64,000 nucleotides of DNA from positions 125,797,400 to 125,861,399 of the forward strand of contig NC_090943.1 in NCBI RefSeq assembly GCF_040807025.1, read 5' to 3'. The position numbers were made by a program, and so were the translations under genes. Under the pieces are notes generated by a model. The model had not been told where the DNA came from and searched no databases. It saw only the letters and a program-made list of their open reading frames with translations. Positions 49,701-61,277 of the stretch are shown here, in pieces. Each line of letters begins with the position of its first letter. The first letter of the stretch is position 1. The stretch is from Struthio camelus. Lineage: Eukaryota > Chordata > Aves > Struthioniformes > Struthionidae.

Positions 49701-52700
49701 ACTAAACGCTAGATGGCAGCCGGAGCCAGGAAACACCAGAAAGCCCAGTGTACGTTTTCATAGTCGTGATTCTTTTTCCATTCCTCCCTTCACTCCACCT
49801 TCTGTTAGCCATAATAAAGGCAATGTTGAATACAACTAAGAGCATGTTACTACTAGCTAGTAGGCATAACTATACTTCAGCTATTGAGAACTTGGGCTCT
49901 GTATGTCCGTGTCGTGTTAAGAAAATTGGAACAGGACTTCTGTTGTGTCAGCAGCGTTAGCATTTCCTCCCTTTCAAAGTACGTATATTGAAAGATTGTG
50001 ATATTTCTCACAAGAACTCAAATCTGAATCTTAAAATAAGATAAAAGATTTGAGTTACAGAAGCTGTACAAAAGATTAGATTATACTATATTTAAGGCTG
50101 TAGCAATTTATCCTGGGTTTTTGCTGTCATAAATTTAGCCCATGGCTTTTAGAAGTCTTTTTCTAAACCTACCAGATAATCTACCGGACATGCATGCATC
50201 AATCTGTATGCAAATACAACAGCCCTGCGAACACAAATCCAGACCCAAATTAGCAGCTTTTTATGGTCATAGAGATGTAACTTCTATTTTCTAAAGAGAA
50301 CATGGGAATTTGCCCAAAGGAGGTAGTGGCAGGGAGATAAAGCACCCATGTATGACTGACTAAGGCTGTCAGCAAGACTGGTTAAGGATTGCCTCAACAG
50401 TACGCTCAGGACTTGTCTGCCCTGCCTATAACACATCTGGAGATGTCCTGCTGGAGCATGCCATCCAGAACATGTTCAGTCTTAGCACACTGCCAAGCAC
50501 ATTTGCACAGGCTATGGGCAGGCCGCAAGGCACTCTGCATGATAATAGCGGGTAGCAAAAGGAGAGGTATGGCCGGGAGTGTCTGCAACTCAGTTTCAGT
50601 CCAGGCCATAGTGACTTAAAATGACTGAGTTACTTTAGTGTGAGATCACTATGACAGAACTTTCTTTTAGCATGACCTCTCTACTGTAAATACACCTACT
50701 TTCGCCTTCCTTCAGCTATCCACCCGTTGCAAGTTCCCTTTTTGACAAGCGAAAAGCTAGCTCCAGATGCTATTTCTGGCAGTGGGGACCTTGGCTGAGG
50801 ATGAATTGCTGCAGAAAGAGGGAAGTCCCAGCTGAGAGGACTGTGTCGATGTGGGAAGAAGGAACCAACTGGGGAATGCACTGGGTTTGTGATCTTGTGG
50901 AGGGATGGAGAGGGGCTGGCCAGAGCAGGCTGACAGCAGGTAGCTGCAAAAGGGCCAAGAGGTCCATTTGGGACCAGCCTATCTGAGTACCTATGAGGAA
51001 TTTCTCCAGTGTTAGAAAGGTCATTCTTTTCCAGCTCTCATGATGAACAGGTAGCGTGCGATCTGTATCATTTTTCTGTATAACCATATAGAAAGCTTTT
51101 GTATAGCTATTCCATTTTACTAAGCTTTTCTAGAACAAAATCAAAAGTTAATTCAAGTTTATGGGTTAATCAGGAAGACTTTGTTATTAATGACAGAAAC
51201 CTGCAAATTACTGGATGTTAGCATTGGCCTGTTTTAGGCAAATAGCTAAAAAATATATATTATTTTTACCTCACTACTGAAAGCTAAAAGTAATGAAAAC
51301 TGCCTGTATTTCTGCTTCATTGTGTATTAAATCATGATTGCAGTCCTGAACACTCCTACAGCAAAACACACTGGAAAGAGAGCAATGGTTAATGTTGTTA
51401 GAAATTACTGTTTCAATATTTACTCAGGTATAATTAGCAATGTATTAGTTGTGTGAAAGTAACTTGTATCCCACTTCATTTCTGCATCTTGTTCAGCTCA
51501 CTATGTTAAAATAAAATTTGTAGTGATAAACTATCATAGCAGGAAGAGGTTAAAAGGTTTAGTTCTGTAGACACTTAGATCTTAATGGCTGTTTTCATGG
51601 AAAGGCAGTGCAAACACTGACATAATGATTCCCATCAAGAGTCACTTGTGTATCTGAAGCTGAAAAATGCTGCTATTCAGTCAACAGAATCAGTTAATAG
51701 AGAAAATATGTTTTCCACTAGGAGGTACTTATGTTCAGTTAATTTCTCACGTCTTTTATCTAAATATGATGCAAAATGAATAACTAGTAGAATCTATCCA
51801 AAGTCTTTCTTTCAGCCCATTTCATACCTGCCAGCTACTAAGCCTGATACTTTAAATTTTCAGAAATGTCAGCCCAACTCTGTACTCAAGCTAGTCCCTC
51901 CAGTTCAAGGGGTTCCATCATTAATATTTCTTTCCATTTCTTCTTAAAGTTCTCATTACGATCTTCAACAGGAGTTTATCAATGTACTTCGATTGAAATC
52001 ATGTTGGTTATGTCCCCTTGTGAAATCCGGAGTAGGGGGTTGATTGCCTAGTCTTCCCATGCAATGAATATGCAGAACTAGGGACTCCTCAAAACAGAGC
52101 GCTCTTGAGCTGGAAGTTGTTAAAATAATCAGTAGACAAAGCTGAAAAATGGCAATATATCTTAAATCCTACTCCTAGCAGAAATTTAGAGCCAGATCTC
52201 AAAAAAGAATGTAAGGGAGCCTGAAGTTGTCAGTAAAGAGAACTTTTGAGTTGAGGAGAGAGTTATTAAATATAAATAAATCATATCTGGCTCAGAAAGT
52301 GTCTGAGCTGAAAATTGATGATAGCCAGGAGAGCACAAGGAGGGAGAGTTTTTTAAGGTTTTTCTGTTCTTGTGGCACTGGGACAGAAACTGTTTGGTTT
52401 TTTTTTTTTTTAATGACCAGAAACAAAGACCCCTATCTTGTGTAGGAGGCAGAGCTCTTTCAGCTTGTAAAAGTCCTGCAGAGTTCTTTAGGCTAGGATA
52501 CTTTTCTCTGTCCCCCTCCAGTGTGACACAGCTTCAACAGGTGCAAGAAAGAAAATGAAGGTACAACATAAAGTCAGCTGTTCAATCATGTTTCAAAACA
52601 AAGCTGCATTTTCTGTAGAGTCTGATCCTAGTACCACCTAGGAAGCATGGTGTGAGAACTTCTGGAACTCAAGAAGCTGAGTCTGATTTTCATTCGCAGG

Positions 52701-52918
52701 CATTTTTACAGGTAAATTATTGGCCAAATTGTGGTGTTCAGCAGTAACAGTACTAGGCAATTCTAGGCTTTGCAGAGTTGTGCCTAGGGGCACCTAGGGA
52801 ATTCTCAGGACCTATAAAGAAGTAGTAAGAGAGATTAGGTGCCTCCAGTGAGAGGTAGCAGCTCTGCATAGATCTGTAGGATAATGAATTTGGAGACTTA
52901 AGCACATCCATTTTACTG
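46710..52918. other. Intergenic, no gene seen
   Basis: AT-rich sequence with only short, unrecognised open frames (none over about 105 codons). I looked for exons of the fatty-acid-binding-protein genes that follow IMPA1 in mammals and found none. Confidence 0.55.
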
Positions 52919-53011
52919 AGCCAGGAACAGAAAAGGTGTGGAGGGTCTGCAAGGTGACTTACTTGCAGGTGAATTACTTGCAGACCCTCCACACCTTTTC
53001 TGTTCCTGGCT
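52919..53011. repeat. Perfect 35-bp inverted repeat with 23-bp spacer
   Basis: Arm 52919-52953 is the exact reverse complement of 52977-53011 (core GAACAGAAAAGGTGTGGAGG). The spacer 52954-52976 contains TTACTTGCAG, which recurs at the start of the right arm. The DNA can form a long hairpin or cruciform. No transposon ends or target-site duplication are evident. Confidence 0.95.
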
Positions 53012-56000
53012 GTCACTTAATGGTGTCCTATACCAGCAGAGGGACTCAGATCACCGAGTTTAAACGTGCCACAGCCAAACGCAATCAGTCAATATCTCCT
53101 TGATCTTCACATCTAGAAAAAAGATGCTAAGCGAAAGTTCAGCAATTTTATCGCCCCTGAAACTGAGAAGCCATGATAAGTTTCCTTCCTTTACTTACAG
53201 GAAAGAAAAAATAATGTACAGAACAAATACACAGTACGAAAGCCCACATTTCCCAATCACTGACGTATTGATAATCCAAGATACAGGCTTGGTTTAGAAG
53301 GTTAGTATAACCTTAGCAGTTATGTAGAGTTGCGTGGGATTTAAGGTTCTTTTTCTCCTATTTGTGGTTACCTCTTCCCTGAGAATTAGAAATCAGTTCT
53401 GCAATAATCCTGAATTAATGGGAGATTTTCCATTCACTTGAGCATCACAAGATCTCATCTGCACATGGATCCAACAAAGACATTTGTACGTACTTAACTG
53501 AAGAAGGGACCCCATGATTTCAGTAACTGCTTGAGCATGTGCATTTTTAGGCCTGGGTCTCATTTAGCAGACTAACAGTTTGTATAAAATCTCTCAGATG
53601 TTTATTATTTAGTATGTATTTTGTGGTAAGAGGTCTGAGTGGATACCTGGAAAAAGAAACAAACACTAAAACCATTACTTTCAACTTTACATGAGGCTCT
53701 GCTCCAGTGATCTCTGTATTCATGTCAAACTCGGAGGAGTAGCCTCATGATCCTACCCTTCACAAAGTTTCTGGAGGGTGCTTTCCGGAAGACCATGGTA
53801 CCAAATGAACAAAGATGATACATGTGGCTTTACTCTCTATAGGATCAGCTGTCATCTGTTTGACTGTATTTTGGTTGATTGTTTTTCCTAAAAATGAAGA
53901 ACATTACACTAGCAAGGAATATACTTTTCAAATAGACATTTGCATCTATGAAAAAAACAATTTTATTTTAGCAGAATAGCTAGAAAAAAAATCATAGGTC
54001 AGTTTCTTGCAAGTATTTAAAACTATTACATTGACTTTACCATCAAAAGGAAAGAGAACATCTGCACAGGCGATGGAACAGAAGAAAAGAAAGCAGGAAA
54101 GACTCAGTGTAATCTATAAGGAGGATAATAATTTTCTACGAGTGGCATCAGCTCCAACAAGAAACTCCCAAACCAAGTCGTAGCTGTTGAAACAATACAA
54201 AATCACATAAAAAAGAAGTGAAATTTGAAAAAAACTCTAAGACTATTTTGAGGACTATAGACGAAAGACTCAAAGATTAGATAATACTATGGGCAGATTA
54301 TTTATAGTCTTTATTGTAGCCTAAGTTATCTTCAAGAAGAAATCATATTGTCTGGGCATCACATATCACTTTTTCTGCTGTTTTCTTCTTTACCTGAGTG
54401 CAACGTCTTTAAAGATTTGTTTCGTCTGGAAGCAGAGGCAGAGGCTCGGGTGTGTGACTGTTCCATTACAGTCAGTGGAAAACTTGGCCACAACGATTCC
54501 AAACGCGACTCAGTAGCTGACTTCCTGCAGCTTCTTTCTTAACCTTACCAGTTGTAACTGCTTTTTCTGTCAGTGAGTTCACACACATTAACTTAATGAG
54601 CTCAGACTGAAATATCATTAAAGATTTGTTTTAGAAAAGGGCATGTAGGTCAGAGCTGTCTTAGGGTGGCAGATACCTTGCAAGCTAATGGTAGAGAAGA
54701 CATTTTGTAATGGCTTTCTGCTAGAGGGGAGGTATTTGGGTAAACTGAAACTTCTTGCAGCAGAGTATGCTTGGTTTGGTTTCATTTCAGCTCTTCGATC
54801 ACTGGCTTTTTAAAACAGACACATTCGCAGCATATCTGTAGGTGGGCCTAGAGAGACGTACAACAGTTTGTCATTTTAAACCACCCTGTAGCTGATACAG
54901 CTTGGACTAATTAGTTCACTGAAAGTAGGGGAGAAAATCTCTAAGGGCAAAATAGTTCTTGGTGTAACGCCATTGATTTCACTGTGGAATCATAAATTAT
55001 GGATTAATGAGCCACAGAAACGACCCCTAATGTCGTCGTCATCAGATGTTAGAAGTTGCCTAGAGAAATTCCGTATACATCTATTACAGGGACCACACAC
55101 AAAAAAATAAAAATGATTTGGAGAAACTGAAATCCATGTATGAATTCAGCTATGATGAATTTTAGTTTTTTAAACTTTAACTTTGTAAATAATAATCCAA
55201 TTTATGTGTCAAAAAGATATTTTCTGCTCAACATTACCTAAATGCTTTAAATCACCAAGACTCCACTTTTAGCAATGAGCAGCTGCCATTTTTTCAGAGA
55301 GGAGCAGGTGGCATTAGAAAATATTCTCATTTTTCCCAAGTTCTGGGATACAAGTATTCAGTTCACTGGATGCTCCTTGAGATGCAGCTGGTCTTGCACG
55401 CTCATAAGGCTGACCTTGCAACACTGCAGATCTGAAGGAGGAGGGCAGTCTAGCCTCAAAGACTATTGATGTGTAACGAGACCTTGAGTCTTTCCTTCCA
55501 TGAGTCTTCTACGTGATACTGTCTGTTCGTGGGATGTTAATCATTTTTTACAGCTTCATCCAGCAAAATGTTGTCATATGCTTACAGTTAAGTTCATGTG
55601 TATTCCCAATGGCATCATGAAGTACTCCGTAAAGCTAAGCGCGTGCTTGAGAATACGCAAAGATTTCTGGGTTTTGCTGCAGAACAGCCCTATACCCCAG
55701 CAGGCAACAGTGCATGTGCTGAGCCTGAGGAGACAACACTGACATTATTTCTTTTTAGCAATTGGGTTTGCTGAAACCTTCTTTTATCTGGGTTGCTAAT
55801 TGGAATTATCTTCACAGTGTTGCTGCTGCTTCTTCTGATAAATCCCTGGATTTCCTTTTAGCACTTAGTCTCCCACAACAAACACATTTTTTAACATTCT
55901 CAGCCCTGAATGTTCACCCTTTAATTAACAGTTCCTGAGACTGATCAATGTCTCAGCAATTACATTGCAAATTAAGAAGCTTTAACATGAACCACAATGG

Positions 56001-56261
56001 CAATGCTGAAATTTAATTATGATTACAGCTGCTAGAAAAAAAGATTAAAGATACAGATAAATAGTGATGTTCACAAACATCAGTAGCATTTTATAGGATA
56101 GAGGCTTTGATTTTCAAAGCTATGTAAGTGCCTAATTATAGAAAGCAATGGGAGGTTTCCTCTTTTTGGAAGCCAGGAAAATTATTTTTTATTGCATTTG
56201 CAGTCAAGGTTTTTTTCTTTTTTGAATGCCTTTAATGATAGAAAAAAGGGAGGGAGAGAAG
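53012..56261. other. Intergenic, no gene seen
   Basis: No conserved exon, RNA gene or clear repeat recognised. Short open frames such as 54348-54542 and 55500-55742 lack family resemblance. Confidence 0.5.
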
Positions 56262-57000
56262 AGACCTAACCTATACCTCTGCCGCAAGGCATGGTCAACT
56301 ACAGTTTTGTCATCCCTGATAGATGTTGTTACTAAAGACCTCCAGTGATGGAAACTGCGCTATTTCTTATGGTTAAAAAGTTGTTTTTACTGATATTTAT
56401 AATAAATCTTCCTAAACTTAAGGTCATTACTTCTTATCCCATTCTAATGTCAAGTAGAAAATACTAACACAGCTGAACCCCAGTAAGGGCCCACCAGAAA
56501 CCCCAGTCCTTCCATTTTGACAATAAACCATGGAGAAATACAGTTTTCCCTATATTTTCTTGCACCCACTTTGCACTGATTTCGTCTTATCTGTGTCTCC
56601 TTAGCACCCTTGTGAGCAATGGGACAATGCCAGTAGCCTTATTAAATTCAGGACAGATGACGTGCATTACTTCTCTCCTAACCACAAGACCAGTTACCCT
56701 ATTGAAGAAGGAAACTAAGCTGACTTGATTGAATTTGTTCCTGACATCTATGCTGTCAAACACTGTATTTTTTATCATTCAGATGCTTACAAATAGTTTC
56801 TCAAGTATTGTCAGTAAGGTATTCCTTACTATTCCTATTCCCTATTTCCTCTTGAAATCTCTCCATCTCACCTGAGGTTAGGCGCTACGTGTACCCTTTT
56901 CTGGTCTTCTGGAATCTCATTCACCTTCCATAATTTCACCACTAAGCTCTGAGATGATTGCTTCAGATTGTTCCTTTAATATCGTACCAGGCAATTTATT
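56262..57000 (-). mobile_element. Old CR1-family LINE, reverse-transcriptase and 3' UTR remnant
   Basis: Read on the minus strand, about 57000-56600 aligns by eye with CR1-type ORF2 reverse transcriptase: NKFNQVSLVSFFNRVTGLV in the 63-codon frame at 56587-56778 resembles the family's 'QTNLISFFDRVTGLV', preceded by degraded 'GKILE..I...C KHL' and 'WRTGEVP' regions. Towards 56470-56262 comes a diverged CR1 3' UTR (rc of 'cctccagtgatggaaact ... ttacttcttatccc'). It has many frameshifts and is much older than the CR1 copies at 27 and 39 kb. Similar but weaker sequence may continue to about 57580. Confidence 0.7.
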
Positions 57001-59454
57001 AGCTGTGTCGAAAGACCGAACCTCCAAGAACTTGGCCCTCCAAGTTCTCCCTGGCCCATCCTTCTCCTATTCTAGACTGAGATCTTACCCCTTTTTGTCT
57101 GATAATAATTATTTTAGACCTTTACTGATAAGTGAACTTATTAGGGAAAGTTGAGCAGAATAGAGAACTGAATGATATGGTCTTCTGGACATCAAGCTGT
57201 TCAGAGTTAGAAGCAGAGGCCTTCCTCCTGCCTTGCTCTTCCCTTTCTAAGCCTGCTTGAAGCAGAATTTCTTATTTGCCATCTTTTTACAAGTTGCATC
57301 TTGTTTTATGCCTTGGCCTTTTGGATTCTGTCCCTAATTACTCATGCTGTTCCTTCTTTTCCTATAACTATTAATATGATCTCCTTTTCAGTTTTTTATT
57401 CTTCCTCTTGTATTTGAAGTCTGTGACACTCACCGTAAGACAACCTGACCTTTATGTCCTGTCTCACCTCTGCACTGGATTTGTTCGTATGTCCTTACTA
57501 TTGTTCCTATCTGAATGACGTCCACCCTGTCTAACTTACTTTCCCCTTTCATTTGCTTCTCCTGAAATCTTGCTCATGCATTACCTGAATTTACTCAAAT
57601 CTATCTTCCTGAGATCTACTATTTTGTTTAATTTTCTCCCTTTTCCTTTTCCTTTTCATTTGTAAATTCTCCCTCTTCTGGCCATGTTCATGCAAGCTGC
57701 TTTCAATCTCACGTTCTCTCTACTGGTTAATTAATTTTCCAGAATTAACCCAACTGCATCTGAGGTTACAACAAAAAAGATAAGAAAATTTATGCAAATT
57801 AGGCACTAAAATACTCTTGAATGGCATATGCATTAGAAATATGCACTGTTAATGTATTCAACACACGTACCTAGCAGTACCAGAGTCAGAAAATCCCTGG
57901 GGAAAAGTTTGTAGTAAACTACCGTGATTACATAAAAATTATTTGATGAATAATAGCAAGAGAGTTATGTTAATTAATCCCTGTGCTCTAAGATGCAGGA
58001 TAACAATTTTAAAAGCAGTCAACATCCCCTAACACCTTACTGGTGAAATAGGAATAAGGTTAATCAGGGAATTAGCTTACTACACTTGCACTTTGGAAAT
58101 TTTTAGACCTCGTGTGTGTTCTTAGGAAGGCCGTTTAAATCCAGCTGTTTCCAATTGAGGCCCTCAGGATTAGTTAGTTACTACTTAACCAGGAAAGACT
58201 GGTTTCTAACATTACCTCCCCTTATGCAGCAGCAGTACCATTTCTGGGCCTGTTCAAACAGCTGTGAGCAGCTCAGCCCTTGCCTGAAACCCACCAGACA
58301 GTCGCCTGCCTGTCTCATGGGCAGAAAATTCTCTCTGGGCTCCCAGAGTTGGGTCCACACAAAGTCCAGTGGAAACTGCTGCTTTCCTTCAAAATACAGG
58401 TGGATGGAAAAGTTTTGAATCATCTATACATCAACTGCCGAGAAGGGGTTATAGGGTTCAGTTCTTCTTCTTGTTGGACGTGATTCAAACCGCCATTATT
58501 CACTTCCCAAAGGGTGTGTATTCTAGGGTAGGGTATGCTCTGCTTCGCCTGTTGAACTTGTTTTATTGCGTGGAAGAGTGAAATGTTCAGTGAGTCACAG
58601 AAAGTGAGCATGATTCTTGAGAAAAGTGGTTGGGCTCTCACCTTGGGGGTGGACAGAGATACCTGCTTTGAGCCAAGGTTTGTGTATGCATTTTACATGA
58701 AACAAATATTACATAACATATTTACACAATCCTTGTGGCCAGGCCCAAACCCACCACTCCAGGCCTCAATGTGAGCATCTAATTGCTAGGCTGAAAATCA
58801 TCTTCTTACTTTCTAGTGTAATGAACCTGTGATTGTTTTATGCCGGGCAGGATACTGCAACAGGGAAAGACAATGAGCTCTTGCAGACTAAGAGCAGTCT
58901 GAGGACAAGGAACCTTGCACTGCAAGTTATGACCCTAGATTGTATGCCTACATTCCTTAGGCAAAAGAGGACATCAAACCCGATTTTCCTCATCTTGCAT
59001 GAGTACTCCAGCAAATGTGAGATATATAAAGAGATTTTTTTTCCTCCTTCCTGTGTATGTTGAAGAAGGGGAGTGAGCTCTGCCCCTGACTTTGAAAGAA
59101 AGGCTTCAGATGAAGGCTCAGAGTTGTGAAACCTGCATGCGAGGAAGTATCACTTCATAGCACTGAGTAAGACACCTAAGGCGCAGTGAAGGAGAAACTT
59201 AAAAAACATATCTGACCTCAGCATTTCTAGTCACCTAATTTACATAGCTCCCTAACGAGTTCTCTACTACCATACCAAATATCCATGTTTGTATCTATAC
59301 AAATCTCTCTAGTTTAGCTCTTTAATGGCATTTATGTGTGTTACTCTCTTATTGCAGTTCTATTAGAGATAAGTAGAAACTTTGCCTTTCTCTGATCCTA
59401 CTGCTTTCTTGTCTAAAGATAATTCATACATTAGTCTTGTCTAAATTATACATT
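57001..59454. other. Intergenic, no gene seen
   Basis: About 57220-57620 is pyrimidine-rich and weakly recalls the 5' side of the same old CR1 family on the minus strand, but I could not fix an alignment. The rest shows only short unrecognised frames (for example 58116-58423 on both strands). Confidence 0.4.
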
Positions 59455-59650
59455 AGGAAAAAGAGTGAGATTCCAAGCACTGTAAAAAATTGCCTCAGGA
59501 GGTTTCTGAAAGGCTTCATTATTGGAGACTTTAAAAAAGAGACTAGACAAATATCAGCCAGGATTGTTGTAGGGAGAGTTTATCCTGCCTTTGGGTGGGA
59601 GAACAGATGATCTGTGGAAGCCCTTTCTAGCTGTAATTTTCTATGATTCA
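59455..59650 (+). mobile_element. Old CR1 3'-end fragment
   Basis: Landmarks: 'ccaagcactgtaaaaaattgcctcaggagg' (in part), 'ggagactttaaaaaagagactagacaa', 'atcctgcctttgggtggg', 'gatgatctgtggaagccctttctagc', ending TTCTATGATTC. These correspond in order to the CR1 3' UTR. Heavily diverged and 5'-truncated. Confidence 0.75.
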
Positions 59651-60149
59651 AACATCCTGTGACTGTAACAATTGCTTCAAAAAGCATGTATAGCAGCCTC
59701 TGGAGCTTGATTGCAACACTAGCTCCAAAAGCTATTATGTCACTTGTAGCTTTGCACTTCATAAAAAGTTTATTTAGTGAAAACAGCATCTAAAACCTCC
59801 ATGATACAGTGTCCAGGCAGCAGATAAGGCATATTGGAAAAGATTAAACTATCTACCGAGTTCCCAGCAATAACAGCTGTCAGCTTAGTCAGAGGAATGC
59901 AGGTGATAAACAGATAGTTACAGGGAACAGAAATCATGATACAGATCCTGGGGATGCTGTTAGCATTTCTCCGAAGTGGTTGGTCCATGATGCCTTAATC
60001 ATCACTGCAAATACATAGCACACACCTGGAGCATGGACTTGGAGCCAACAAAAGCCTGTTTCACTTTTGAGTGATAAAAGGAAATATTCTAATCACAGAG
60101 AAAATGTTCCAGGCAGTTTTTGAGCAGTTCTTTCTGTGCAATCTTGCCT

Positions 60150-60691
60150 ATTCTCACAATAACTGGGTCCAGCTGAAGTTGTCCGATGTATCAGCAGCCA
60201 GGTGAAAATTTACTGGCATGAAGGGAGCCAAGAGGCTGTAGTTCTCTCCCCTCATGCACTCTGTGCCTCTGCTGCACCACAGCTGTATGGCTGTGCAGTC
60301 AACCCAGCCTACGACCCTGCTTGGACTGGGAGCATCATCCACGCCTCCTGAGTGGTGCCCATGAGGAGTGAACAGGAGCTGTATGACCAGCTGATTTTAG
60401 ACTAGGCTCATTTGTCCTCATCTGTTCACGCAGCTTACATGCAGCAATCCCAGAATCATTCTGGTTATGATAGTTAATGCCTGATCTGGAAATCCATCTT
60501 TTCAAATCCTGTGCAATTCCCTCAAAAAGAACCTTATTCTTCAGCTTACTTTTACAGATAAACGGAACATTATTTGTCTTTCCTCCTACTAGTAGGTCCA
60601 CACTTGGAAAATTTTTGGAGCTACTTGTGCACAGGTACAGTACATTTCCCAGAAGGGCAAATAAGAAAACAAATCCAAAAACAGTGCCCAT
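60150..60691 (-). other. Weak coding-like stretch of unknown nature
   Basis: Two adjoining minus-strand open frames (60335-60691, 118 codons; 60154-60342, 62 codons) overlap by only a few bases. The second contains GWVDCTAIQL, distantly like the GxxDCT motif of Harbinger-type transposases, but I see no other catalytic motif or terminal repeats. It may be a decayed transposon or chance. Confidence 0.15.
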
Positions 60692-61004
60692 ACTTACAAG
60701 TTGACTTCACACATGTCAGAATAAAAGTATATTTTAAACTGGTCCCTGCAAAAGGACCAACCACATGGACATACTGAAGTCCTTTTTGCTAGTCGTTACT
60801 GAATAGTGCGTTAAGCATTGACAGCAGTGCAGAAGAAACAAGTTAGAGAAGCCTATCTTGAGATGTTTGTCAGTTTGTCAGAAAAAGTCAACAGGAAGGA
60901 TTAAATATCTAGAAGATTTGGCCTGTGAAGAAGAATAATTGTTAAATACCGAGAAGAGAAAACCAAAGAAACGCTTACTATTACTTAGAATTGGCAGCTG
61001 CTGC

Positions 61005-61277
61005 AGAAAGAAAGGGAAAAATGTTCACTGGAGATAGGACAAGAAATAATAAGTTTAAACTATAGCAAGAAAAATGTATCCTCATTAGAAAAAAAAAATC
61101 TCATGATGGTAAGCCCAGAAGGGATTGCCTGGGGAGACCGGGGAATATCTATACCTTCAAGTTCTTAAGAACAAGTAATGCAGACATCCATCAAAAACGA
61201 GGTGTTGCTGATTGTTCCTTCAGGGACAATGACCTCTCAAGCTCCCTTCCAGCCATATGGTCTGTAATTATATGATA
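61005..61277 (+). mobile_element. Old CR1 3'-end fragment
   Basis: Landmarks: 'aggacaagaaataataagtttaaac', 'aagttcttaagaacaag', 'cagacatccatca', 'gacaatgacctctcaagctc', CCCTTCCAGCC, ending TCTGTAATTATATGAT. This is the CR1 3' UTR order with heavy divergence. It lies 1.4 kb from the fragment at 59.5 kb in the same orientation. Confidence 0.75.
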
